Shown here one piece after another: positions 31,040 to 39,371 of a stretch of DNA of 64,000 bases. How positions within the stretch are numbered: the first letter of the stretch is position 1; each line of letters opens with the position of its first letter. The DNA comes from JAGQIB01 sp041393395 (GTDB lineage Bacteria; ARS69), in the NCBI GenBank assembly GCA_041393395.1, contig JAWKKG010000005.1:434001-498000 (forward strand), written 5' to 3'. The notes below the pieces were generated by a model that saw nothing but the letters and a program-made list of their open reading frames with translations, had not been told where the DNA came from and searched no databases. The translations under genes were made by a program, and so were the position numbers.

Positions 31040-33895
31040 ATGATCGGCCGCACCCTCGCCCACTACCGGATCGTCGAGCCGATCGGGGAGGGCGGCATGG
31101 GCCGCGTGTACCGCGCGCACGACGACCGGCTCGGTCGTGACGTGGCCGTGAAGGTGCTGCAGCATCACCTCGCGTCCACGCCGGAGGCGCGCGCCCGCTT
31201 CGAGCGCGAGGCCCGCACGATCTCGCAGCTCGGCCACCCGCACATCTGCACGCTGTACGACGTCGGCCGGGACGGCGACACCGACTACCTCGTGATGGAG
31301 TTCCTCTCCGGGCGGTCGCTGGCCGAGCGGCTGCAAGATGGTCCGCTTCCGGTGCCCGAGCTGCTGCCGCTCGCGATCCAGGCGGCCGGCGCGCTGGAGC
31401 GCGCGCACGCGGCGGGCGTGGTCCACCGCGATCTCAAGCCCGGCAACCTCATGCTGACGGAGTCGGGCGTGAAGCTCCTGGACTTCGGACTCGCGCGCTC
31501 CGGCACGGACTCGGGGAGCAGGTCGCCGTCCGCCGGCCTCCCCTCGCCGTCGCCCGCGCCGCCGTCCCCCGCATCACCGGCATCCCCACCCCCGCCGGCA
31601 TCCCCGCCGTCTCCCAGCACCCCCACCGTCCTCGCGGACGACGACGCCACCGTGGCGCACGGTCTCACCACCGTCGGCGCGATCGTGGGGACATACCCGT
31701 ACATGGCGCCCGAGCAGCGCGCCGGCCGCGACGCGGACGAACGCTCGGACATCTTCGCGTTCGGCTGCGTGCTGTACGAGATGGCCACGGCCATGCGCGC
31801 GGCCGCCGGCGTGGACGCCGCCGCATTGCCGCCGCCGCTCGCGGCGATCGTCGAGCGCTGCCGGCAGCCGGAGCCGGCGGACCGGTTCCCGCACGTGACC
31901 GCGCTGCGCGAGGCGCTCGAGCGCGTGCGCGACTGGCCGGAACGCGTGGCGCTGCCCGAGCTCGCGCGCATCATCGACTCGATCCAGGGTCTGGACGAAG
32001 GCCCCGAGAGCTGGCAGGCGTGGGAGCTCGCGCGCGAGATCGAGCGCATCGATCCCGGGAATGAACGTCTGCAGCAGCTGCGGCCGGAGTTCACGCACGC
32101 GCTGCGCGTGACGTCCGAGCCGGCGGGCGCGCTCGTCTCGATCCGTCGCTACGATCGCCCGGACGGCTGGATCCCGCTCGGCCCGACCCCGCTGGACACG
32201 GAGGATGCGCCGCGCGCGTTCCTCTGCCTGCGCCTCGAGCACCCGGACTGCCGCCCGGCGCACGACCTGCTCTGGAGCCACCCGCTCGCGGAGACGCTCC
32301 ACCCGATGCCGCACTACCGGCTGCGCCGCCCGCACGAGATCCCCGAGGAGATGGAGTTCGTGCCGGCCGGCGCGGACGACGTCGTGATGCCGGGCCTCGA
32401 GGAGCTGAGCGCGGAGGCCGTCCCCGCGTTCCTGCTCGATCGGCACCCGGTCACGAACCGCCGGTACAAGGAGTTCGTGGACGCGGGTGGCTACGCGAAC
32501 GAGTCGTTCTGGACGGAGCCGTTCGCGGACGGCGAGCGCACCCTGTCGTTCGCGGAGGCGATGACGCGATTCATCGACACCGTCGGGCAACCCGGCCCGG
32601 CCGGCTGGGAGTTCGGCGACTTCCCCGCCGGACGGGCCGAGCATCCCGTCACCGGGATCAGCTGGTTCGAGGCCGCCGCCTACGCCGCGTGGGCGCAGAA
32701 GCGACTGCCCACGGTGTTCCACTGGAACCGCGTGGCGCTCCCGTTCGCCGCGTCGCAGGTCGCGCCCGCCGCGAACCTCGCCGGCACCGGCACCGTCCCG
32801 GTGGGAACGACGCACTCCGTCAACCGCTTCGGCGTGCACGATCTCGCCGGCAACGTGCGCGAGTGGATCCGGAACGAGGTGAACCCGAACCGGCAGCGCT
32901 TCATCCTCGGCGGCGGCTGGAACGATCCCGACTACGCGTTCGCCGACGCGTACGCGCAGTCCGCGTGGAACCGCGCGGCGTCGAACGGATTCCGCTGCCT
33001 GCGCGAGATCCCCGGCGACGCCGGCCGCACGGACTCGCTCGACCGCGTGATCGATCTTCCGTTCCGCGACTACGCCGCCGAGTCCCCGGTGGGAGACGAG
33101 GTGTTTCAGTTCTTCCTGCGCCTCTTCCTGTACGACCGCGCGCCGCTGAACGCATCGGTGGACGCGGAGTTCCCGGGCACGGAACTCGGCCACCACCGGA
33201 TCGTGACCGTGGACGCGGCGTACGGTGGAGAGCGACTGCCGCTGCACGTGTTCCGCCCGCCGAAGCACGACGGGCCGCTTCCCGTGGTGATCGTGTTCCC
33301 CGGCTCCGGCTCGCTGATGCGGAACGAGTTCGATCCCGCGGAGCTCCGTCGCGTGAACTACCTCACCAAGGCCGGCTACGCGGTCATCCTTCCCATCTAC
33401 CAGGGGACGTACCAGCGGAAGACCGCCATCAAGGCGGACACGCCGGAGGCCACCGCCGCGTACCGCGACCACCTCGTGATGTGGGGCAAGGACCTCGGCC
33501 GCGCGGTGGACTACGTGGAGTCGCTCGACGACCTCGACGCGTCGCGCGTCGCGTACTTCGGTCTCAGCTGGGGCGGCCAGCTCGGCGGCATCCTGCCCGC
33601 GGTGGAGAAGCGCATCCGCGCGAACGTCCTGTACGTCGCGGGCTTCTCGTTCCAGCGCCCGCTCCCCGAGGCCGACGCCATCAACTACGTCCCGCGCGTG
33701 ACGCAACCGACGCTCATGCTGAACGGCGAGCTCGACTTCTACTTCCCGCGGGAGACCTCGCAGCGCCCGATGTTCGAGCGGCTGGGCACGCCGGACGAGC
33801 ACAAGTCCTGGAAGACCTACCCCGGCGCGCACTCGGTGCCGCGCGTGGCGCTGGTGCAGGAGTCGCTGGCGTGGCTGGAGCGGTACCTGGCGTGA
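31040..33895 (+). CDS. Ser/Thr kinase - PEGA - SUMF1 - alpha/beta hydrolase fusion
   Basis: 951 residues. An N-terminal kinase has Lys in VAVKVL, HRDLKPGN and DFGLA, with a ~50-residue Pro/Ser-rich insert before MAPEQ. Near 355 a PEGA-like domain (LRVTSEPAGALVSIRR) appears. Next comes a formylglycine-enzyme/SUMF1 fold (FLLDRHPVTNRRYKEFVDAG, HPVTGISWFEAAAYAAW, NGFRCLRE). The last ~250 residues form a hydrolase with Ser in GLSWGGQ, Asp in NGELDFYFP and His in PGAHSVPR, a complete triad. There is no membrane helix. The kinase may control or be controlled by the C-terminal hydrolase. Confidence 0.88.
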   Translation: MIGRTLAHYRIVEPIGEGGMGRVYRAHDDRLGRDVAVKVLQHHLASTPEARARFEREARTISQLGHPHICTLYDVGRDGDTDYLVMEFLSGRSLAERLQDGPLPVPELLPLAIQAAGALERAHAAGVVHRDLKPGNLMLTESGVKLLDFGLARSGTDSGSRSPSAGLPSPSPAPPSPASPASPPPPASPPSPSTPTVLADDDATVAHGLTTVGAIVGTYPYMAPEQRAGRDADERSDIFAFGCVLYEMATAMRAAAGVDAAALPPPLAAIVERCRQPEPADRFPHVTALREALERVRDWPERVALPELARIIDSIQGLDEGPESWQAWELAREIERIDPGNERLQQLRPEFTHALRVTSEPAGALVSIRRYDRPDGWIPLGPTPLDTEDAPRAFLCLRLEHPDCRPAHDLLWSHPLAETLHPMPHYRLRRPHEIPEEMEFVPAGADDVVMPGLEELSAEAVPAFLLDRHPVTNRRYKEFVDAGGYANESFWTEPFADGERTLSFAEAMTRFIDTVGQPGPAGWEFGDFPAGRAEHPVTGISWFEAAAYAAWAQKRLPTVFHWNRVALPFAASQVAPAANLAGTGTVPVGTTHSVNRFGVHDLAGNVREWIRNEVNPNRQRFILGGGWNDPDYAFADAYAQSAWNRAASNGFRCLREIPGDAGRTDSLDRVIDLPFRDYAAESPVGDEVFQFFLRLFLYDRAPLNASVDAEFPGTELGHHRIVTVDAAYGGERLPLHVFRPPKHDGPLPVVIVFPGSGSLMRNEFDPAELRRVNYLTKAGYAVILPIYQGTYQRKTAIKADTPEATAAYRDHLVMWGKDLGRAVDYVESLDDLDASRVAYFGLSWGGQLGGILPAVEKRIRANVLYVAGFSFQRPLPEADAINYVPRVTQPTLMLNGELDFYFPRETSQRPMFERLGTPDEHKSWKTYPGAHSVPRVALVQESLAWLERYLA

Positions 33896-33949
33896 TTGCC
33901 GGACAATCAACCCGAATTGGTTGTTCAGGCTGAAATCAACCCGTTGCCG

Positions 33950-34333
33950 CTACGATCTCCCCGTGGCCGAACTGGAGGGGTCCACGGACCACCCGGCAGC
34001 CCGCTTGCTCGCCGGTACCGACTTCTTCGAAGAGGGCACCGGCACGAAACGGAGCTCCACTCGCTTGTTCAACGCCGCGGCAACCCGGCGGAGCATCGAG
34101 AGGGAGTGCCCGTCGTAGTCATCGTCTTCCAGTCGAGTGATCACGGTACGCGACGTCCCGACCAGCCGCGCGAGTTCCGCCTGCGTGATCCCGGCCTTCG
34201 TGCGCAGCTCGTGAAGCTTCCGCGCGATCTCCGCGCCGGCCCGCGCCTCCTCGAAAGCGACCTTCTCCTTCTTGGTCCTGGCGTAGCGGCGGGAGAGGAT
34301 CTCGACCGCGTCGGAGGTCTTCTTCTTCGCCAT
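33950..34333 (-). CDS. XRE-family HTH protein (HigA-like)
   Basis: 127 residues. The N-terminal basic helix (AKKKTSDAVEILSRRYARTK) is followed by an XRE helix-turn-helix (ARKLHELRTKAGITQAEL, ARLVGTSRTVITRLE) and SMLRRVAAALNKRVELRF, as in HigA-type antitoxins. No HigB toxin is adjacent on either side, so it is a solitary regulator or an orphan antitoxin. A GAGGAGTGG site precedes the ATG at 34333. Confidence 0.8.
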   Translation of the reverse strand: MAKKKTSDAVEILSRRYARTKKEKVAFEEARAGAEIARKLHELRTKAGITQAELARLVGTSRTVITRLEDDDYDGHSLSMLRRVAAALNKRVELRFVPVPSSKKSVPASKRAAGWSVDPSSSATGRS

Positions 34334-34512
34334 GGCTTCCACTCCTCGTACGCGCAGCGGGGACTCCCCGGGATTTCGGGACCACGCCTTCGGCAGTGTA
34401 GCAATTTTGTGACTCACCGCGCACCTCCATCCAAGCGCTTCCACGCGGGCGAAGCTGGCCACTCCGATGAAACGTCCCCATACTCCGGACAATCGCCATC
34501 CCGGAGCGCTCA

Positions 34513-35589
34513 GTGACCCCGCTCGCCACCACCCTGATCCTCCTCTCCTGCGGTCCCGCGCCAAGGTTCGAGCCCTGGGCGCCCTCCACGGATCGAGCGG
34601 TGGAGAGTCCCTGGGGCGAACCGACCAACGGCGTCTCGACGCTCTTCGCCACGCACACCGACACGCTGGCCGTCGGCGACACCTTCCACGTCGAACTCTT
34701 CTTCCGTTTCTCGAGCGTCCAGTCCGACGGGAAGGTCGCCGCGTTCGCCGACACCATGTGGGAGTTGCCGCGGCTCGTGCTCACGCCCCGCGACGGCGGA
34801 ACGGCGCTCGTCCGCTCTGCTTTCTCGCCCGGCGGGCTGGGCTGGCTCGAGGATCCCTCCGATCACCACGATCTGCGGGACGGGCCCTTCCAGAGCTACG
34901 GCGCGCAGTTCCACCTCCTCGACCGTTCCGGAGAGCAGGTGCCGCCCGGTGACTACTGGGCCACGATCGAGCACCGAAGCGCCGGCACGGAGTCACGGAC
35001 GTACTGGAACGAAGAGGGCGAGATGGAGTCGCGACCGTACGCGCCGGGAGAGGTCTGGACCGGGACTGTGACCACGGGACCGATGCCCATCCACATTCGC
35101 CCGAGGGGTCCCGAGCGGAAGGTGGTCGAGCTCCCCCACCGGATCGCATTCAAGCACGAGGTCGGCCAACCGGGTTGGGATTGGGATCCGGCAAGTTTCG
35201 AGCCCGACACCCTCGTCGTCCGCCCGGGGTTCGTGGTCGGGTTCCGGACAGAGTACTGCACGCACTACGGCAGGGAACGAATGGAGCAATCCGTGGACGC
35301 GACTGCGGATCCCGCCGAGCTGCGGCGCTTCGTCGACACGCACGACCCCGGGTGCGGCGGCAGCCTGAGCGGCATCCCGAGTCGCGACTGGCCGGGTTGG
35401 CACTACCTTCCCGGACCGAAGGACCCGGAGGTCGTGTCCGAGGAACGGCCCCTGGAAGTGCGGATCGCGGTGACGGTGTTCGAGACCTCGGTGCCGGGCG
35501 AGAGCCACTGGGTACCCGAGAGCGGCGAGTACCGCGTGTTCCGGGAGTACGAGATCCGCGGCTTCTGGCAGCCGCCGCCCTCGAAATAG
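34513..35589 (+). CDS. Predicted lipoprotein of unknown function
   Basis: 358 residues from a GTG. The short leader LATTLILLSC ends in a lipobox-like LLSC, with Cys-13 as acylation site. The mature part has a beta-rich N-terminal half (DTLAVGDTFHVELFFRFSS) and a central GTVTTGPMPIHIRP. Near the end a GCGGSLSGIPSRDWPG segment occurs whose DNA recurs as a relic at 39215-39275. No enzyme motif is recognised. It lies between two genes on the other strand. Confidence 0.65.
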   Translation: MTPLATTLILLSCGPAPRFEPWAPSTDRAVESPWGEPTNGVSTLFATHTDTLAVGDTFHVELFFRFSSVQSDGKVAAFADTMWELPRLVLTPRDGGTALVRSAFSPGGLGWLEDPSDHHDLRDGPFQSYGAQFHLLDRSGEQVPPGDYWATIEHRSAGTESRTYWNEEGEMESRPYAPGEVWTGTVTTGPMPIHIRPRGPERKVVELPHRIAFKHEVGQPGWDWDPASFEPDTLVVRPGFVVGFRTEYCTHYGRERMEQSVDATADPAELRRFVDTHDPGCGGSLSGIPSRDWPGWHYLPGPKDPEVVSEERPLEVRIAVTVFETSVPGESHWVPESGEYRVFREYEIRGFWQPPPSK

Positions 35590-35659
35590 TCGTCGTTCCG
35601 GAGTTGCCGGGCGGAGGGAGCGAGGAAGCGCCCGGCCGCCTCCCAGCGCTTGCCCGAAC

Positions 35660-36841
35660 CTACGGACTCTCCCCGCCCGCACCGCCATCCCCCACCGACT
35701 CCGGTCCCTCGGGCTCCAGGTCATTCAGCACCAGCAGAAGATCCAGCGGCAGACACCTCGCCCACGGCAGCGTGTGAATCATCTCGTTGTAGTGATTCGA
35801 GAGGATCGTGATCCACTGCCCCTCGTCCTTCACGAGAACGTTGAGGACGGTGTAGCCGCCGATCGCGCCCCTTCGCTCCACCAGCACGGGCGCGAGATCG
35901 CTGCCCGGCAGACGACGCGGATACACCCAGCTGCCGAGCGCCACGTAGTTGCCCTGGTTGCCGATGTCCGTTCGCGGGGTCAGCATCGTCTCGGTCGTCG
36001 CCACGGAGAGCAGCTCGTGGTTCGCGAGCGCGCGGTTCCAGCGGTGGAGATCGTCCACGGTGGAGTAGAGACAGCCGGCCGCGTGCCAGTTCTCCCACTG
36101 GTACGGCGGCGTGTTCACCGGCTCGCCTTCCGACTCCGTGTAGTCGTCGGCGCGATGCCGGAGCGGTCGATCCCTTCGCGCGACTCCCGTGTCCTTCATG
36201 CCGAGCGGCTCGAGGACCCGTTCCGTGAGCAGCGCTTCGAACGTCTTCTTCGTGACCGATTCCAGGATGCACCCGAGGACATGGTAGTCCGTGTTCGTGT
36301 AGCTGATGTCCGTCCCCGGCTCGAATACCGGGTCCTCGCTGCAGTACGTGCGGACCACCCAGGAGGGATCCTCCGCCTCGGGACGATCGTCGAAGTACTG
36401 TTCCACCGGCACGTCCGGAAGGCCGGAGGAATGGGAGAGAAGATCGCGGATCGTGATCCGCCCGCCCGTGTCCGCGCGGTACCACGGCAGCCGATCGACG
36501 ATCGTGTCCTCGAGACTCAGCTCGCCGCGCTCCACGCACTGCATCACGAGCACGGCCGTGAACTGCTTCGTGAGGGAAGCGATGGGGTAGCGCACGCCGG
36601 GCGCGTTGGGGATGTCCCACTCCCGATTCGCGGGCCCGAATCCGCCCTCCCAGACGACCTCGCCGTCACGCGCGACGAGGATCGCCCCGTCGAACTGCCC
36701 TGCCTCGTGCCAGGCCCGGGCCGCGGATTCGAGCCGATCGGCCAGCGTCTCCGCGCGGGCGAGCGTCGGCGCGAGAACGAGCAGGCCGAGAGCCACGGCC
36801 GCGACCGAGCGAACCCCGACGTTCCCGATGGATCGACTCAT
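35660..36841 (-). CDS. Exported serine hydrolase of the beta-lactamase/PBP class C family
   Basis: 393 residues with an N-terminal signal peptide (VAAVALGLLVLAPTLARA, cut before ETLAD). The SxxK motif is IASLTKQF near residue 90 and the second motif YxN is ISYTNTDY near 195. The third, K-T-G-like motif is not obvious; a GAIGGYTV stretch occupies its place. This fits the beta-lactamase-related esterase/peptidase group rather than a proven beta-lactamase. The ATG at 36841 is chosen to give an intact signal peptide. Confidence 0.8.
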   Translation of the reverse strand: MSRSIGNVGVRSVAAVALGLLVLAPTLARAETLADRLESAARAWHEAGQFDGAILVARDGEVVWEGGFGPANREWDIPNAPGVRYPIASLTKQFTAVLVMQCVERGELSLEDTIVDRLPWYRADTGGRITIRDLLSHSSGLPDVPVEQYFDDRPEAEDPSWVVRTYCSEDPVFEPGTDISYTNTDYHVLGCILESVTKKTFEALLTERVLEPLGMKDTGVARRDRPLRHRADDYTESEGEPVNTPPYQWENWHAAGCLYSTVDDLHRWNRALANHELLSVATTETMLTPRTDIGNQGNYVALGSWVYPRRLPGSDLAPVLVERRGAIGGYTVLNVLVKDEGQWITILSNHYNEMIHTLPWARCLPLDLLLVLNDLEPEGPESVGDGGAGGESP

Positions 36842-37052
36842 ATGCGTGATGCGGCATCCTACCACAACGTCGCTCGGCCGCACTCCGGAGGCACCACTGG
36901 CGGAACGCCACAAGAATGCACATGGCTCTTGATCACGGCACCGGAATGCGCTAGTCACACAGTGGTCTCGAGAAGTACCGATCCATCGGCCGTCTTGTAT
37001 CCCCTTGGACGGGTTCGGCGATCTCCCGATCGTGGAGCGGAGGAGAGCGAGC

Positions 37053-39143
37053 ATGGGGCTGCAACCAACGCCGGACGGTACGCCGCCCGCCGCCTCATCC
37101 TTCCTCTGGGACGATTTCGCAGCCCGGATCAGCGACGAGGCTCACGTCCCCGCCACTCTGGAAGAGCCGAGCGAGGGCATCGGACTCGCGCTCTCCGGCG
37201 GTGGCTTCCGAGCGACGCTCTTCCACCTCGGCGTGATCGAGGCATTGAGGGACAGCGGTCGCATCGGCTCCGTTCGGGTCATCACGTCGGTTTCGGGCGG
37301 ATCCGTTCTCGCCGCGCACCTCGTTCTCAACTGGCAGCGATATACAGGTTCAGACACCGAGTACGCGTCCGCTCGCGATGAGATTCTCCGATTCATTCAG
37401 AGCAATCCACGCGCCAACATCATCGCCAACGTCCCCGCATCCCTCGCGGGTCGCTTGCTGTCGGGTGCACTGCGACACCTTAGACTCCATCGTCTCCAGA
37501 AGAGAGCGGAGGAGCTGATCCCCCCTTCGAGTTCCGCCAGATTGGCCCGTCTCTACAGTCGGGGACTCTATGGTCGTCGAGTTCTCCGAGACCTGAAGCG
37601 AGTCGCCGGGCAGCCCGACCTCCGGATCCTCGCATGCAATCTGACCGTCGTAGGAGCCAACTCGTACTTCGACTCCGAAGGCTATCATACCGATCCCGAC
37701 AAGCTCACCCCTTGCACGGCCTATCCCATCGGTCACGCCGTCGCCGCCTCGTCCGCGTACCCGCTGCTGTTCGAGGCCATGCTCGTCACGCCCGAGTCGC
37801 TGGGCGCGAGGAAGGACGAGATCTCGCCCACGCGGCAGGCGCTCACCGACGGTGGCGTCTACGACAACCTCGGAGTTCATCAGCTTCTCCTCGAGGCAGA
37901 TCGAGCACAGACCCAGGGTCAACCTCTGGGCCAGCTCGTGGTGAGCGACGCGGGAGGAGCGCTCGATCTGGACGATCGATCTCCGTTCCGCTCGGTCGGA
38001 ACGCGGCTCTACCGCACCGCCTCCCTGCTTCTCGCTCAGGTCGGCGCGCTTCACAAGGAACGTATCAGGCGCCACCCCGATCTGAGGTTTATCGAGATTC
38101 GCAATGCCCTTCCGGACTCCAATCACCTTCCGGAGCAAGCCCAGCGCCGCCTTGCGGGTATCAGGACCGACCTCGATCGGTTCGACGAAACGGAAGTATC
38201 CGCCCTCATCAATCACGGGTACGCGCTGGCGACACGGCTATTCCCCTCGAGGAAGCAGACGCCCGGATTCCCGCGGCCAACCCCCAGACTGAACGACCGG
38301 GAACTCGACGCACACCTGTCCAGGTCAGCCCGGTCGACGCCTCACGTTTCGGATCTGATGAAACATCGGGTGATCGTGGCCTACATCGTACTGTTCGTGG
38401 CGTTCCTGGCCTGCGCGTTTCTTGTCGTGCGGCGCCACGGCCACTCTCCGCACGGTCCGGAGCCCGCTTTCACGTCGATCGGAGAGTTCCTGATCACTCC
38501 GTCCAATACGCCGACGGCCGCCCGCAAGAACACGTTTCCCTACGAGCTGTCCCAATGCAAACAAAACATGTACTTTGTCGGATTGGTCAACCAGTACACC
38601 CTTTCGTCGTACTCCCAGCAGATTGCGACGGCCGCGGGCAGAGGGGCCACAGTCCACTTCCTCCTCTATCTCCCCAATGCGAACCCCGACTCTGCGTCGG
38701 TGCCGCAGGAGGCCCTCGAGGAGTACGTCACCACCTTCAGCAAGTACCGCCCCCACGGCGACAACTACAAGGAGGCGCTGGCGGCATTTTGGAGAGAGAT
38801 CTCCGAGAGCCCGGGACTTCTTCAAGGGAAGGCCTCTTCCCCGCCGCCGCAGGATCGCCTCGTTCAACGTTTCTACAGCGACACGCCCAAGGGATGGCTC
38901 ATCGTCTTCGACGCGGCTGACGACTTCCGCACGGCGAAGAAGATCTTCTGGTATCCCTATCTCTCGGCAGCAAAGGAGATGAATCGTCCCGGTCTATTGC
39001 TCGATCCGGACAGCACTCTCGGCCAGGAGGTCCTGAAGTGGCTTGCGACGCTCGAGTCGTCGCCGGGAACGCGGGACGTCACCACGGCCGAGATCGAACT
39101 CTGGCGCAGCGCGGTGCAGATTCACTGCGATGGGAGCGGATAG
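37053..39143 (+). CDS. Patatin-like phospholipase with C-terminal membrane anchor and extra domain
   Basis: 696 residues. The patatin domain (~35-385) has the oxyanion motif SGGGFRAT, nucleophile region TSVSGGSVLAAH, and the catalytic Asp in LTDGGVYDNLG. The usual G-x-S-x-G is S-V-S-G-G here, as in related RssA-type proteins. A single hydrophobic helix (VIVAYIVLFVAFLACAFLVV, ~438-457) follows, then ~240 residues of unknown fold that end near the stop. A GGAGGAGAG site fixes ATG 37053. It is probably a membrane-linked lipid hydrolase. It diverges from the beta-lactamase-family gene. Confidence 0.8.
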   Translation: MGLQPTPDGTPPAASSFLWDDFAARISDEAHVPATLEEPSEGIGLALSGGGFRATLFHLGVIEALRDSGRIGSVRVITSVSGGSVLAAHLVLNWQRYTGSDTEYASARDEILRFIQSNPRANIIANVPASLAGRLLSGALRHLRLHRLQKRAEELIPPSSSARLARLYSRGLYGRRVLRDLKRVAGQPDLRILACNLTVVGANSYFDSEGYHTDPDKLTPCTAYPIGHAVAASSAYPLLFEAMLVTPESLGARKDEISPTRQALTDGGVYDNLGVHQLLLEADRAQTQGQPLGQLVVSDAGGALDLDDRSPFRSVGTRLYRTASLLLAQVGALHKERIRRHPDLRFIEIRNALPDSNHLPEQAQRRLAGIRTDLDRFDETEVSALINHGYALATRLFPSRKQTPGFPRPTPRLNDRELDAHLSRSARSTPHVSDLMKHRVIVAYIVLFVAFLACAFLVVRRHGHSPHGPEPAFTSIGEFLITPSNTPTAARKNTFPYELSQCKQNMYFVGLVNQYTLSSYSQQIATAAGRGATVHFLLYLPNANPDSASVPQEALEEYVTTFSKYRPHGDNYKEALAAFWREISESPGLLQGKASSPPPQDRLVQRFYSDTPKGWLIVFDAADDFRTAKKIFWYPYLSAAKEMNRPGLLLDPDSTLGQEVLKWLATLESSPGTRDVTTAEIELWRSAVQIHCDGSG

Positions 39144-39214
39144 GCGCTCCTCAGCTCCGGGGCCACCGCGGAAGTGGCGGAGGCGGTTCCTCCGCCCGAC
39201 CGATGGCGTACGCC

Positions 39215-39275
39215 CCCGAGTGCGACGGCAGCCTGAGCGGCACTCCGAGTCTCGACCGGCCCGGCCGGCACTCCC
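39215..39275. pseudogene. 61-bp relic of the 34513-type lipoprotein gene
   Basis: Matches 35347-35407 inside the lipoprotein gene over 61 bp at roughly 85% by eye, in the same orientation. It can be read as PECDGSLSGTPSLDRPGRHS against the intact PGCGGSLSGIPSRDWPGWHY. No further similarity or open frame surrounds it, so it is a gene fragment in the 228-bp gap between the patatin and beta-helix genes. Confidence 0.55.
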
Positions 39276-39371
39276 GGCCGTATCGTTTGCTTCGACGAGG
39301 CGCACAAGTGTAAACTCCAGGGATCTCGAAGCCCGATCGCCGTCCCGCCGCTCTCGGACCTCGGAGGCAAC

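Noticed and set aside
31574..33910. 778-codon minus-strand frame across the kinase fusion
   Set aside because: Arg/Val/Gly-rich antisense frame; the plus strand has four recognisable domains.
34333..34512. Possible HigB toxin gene next to the HigA-like gene
   Set aside because: No frame in the 179-bp gap or on either flank shows RelE/HigB features.
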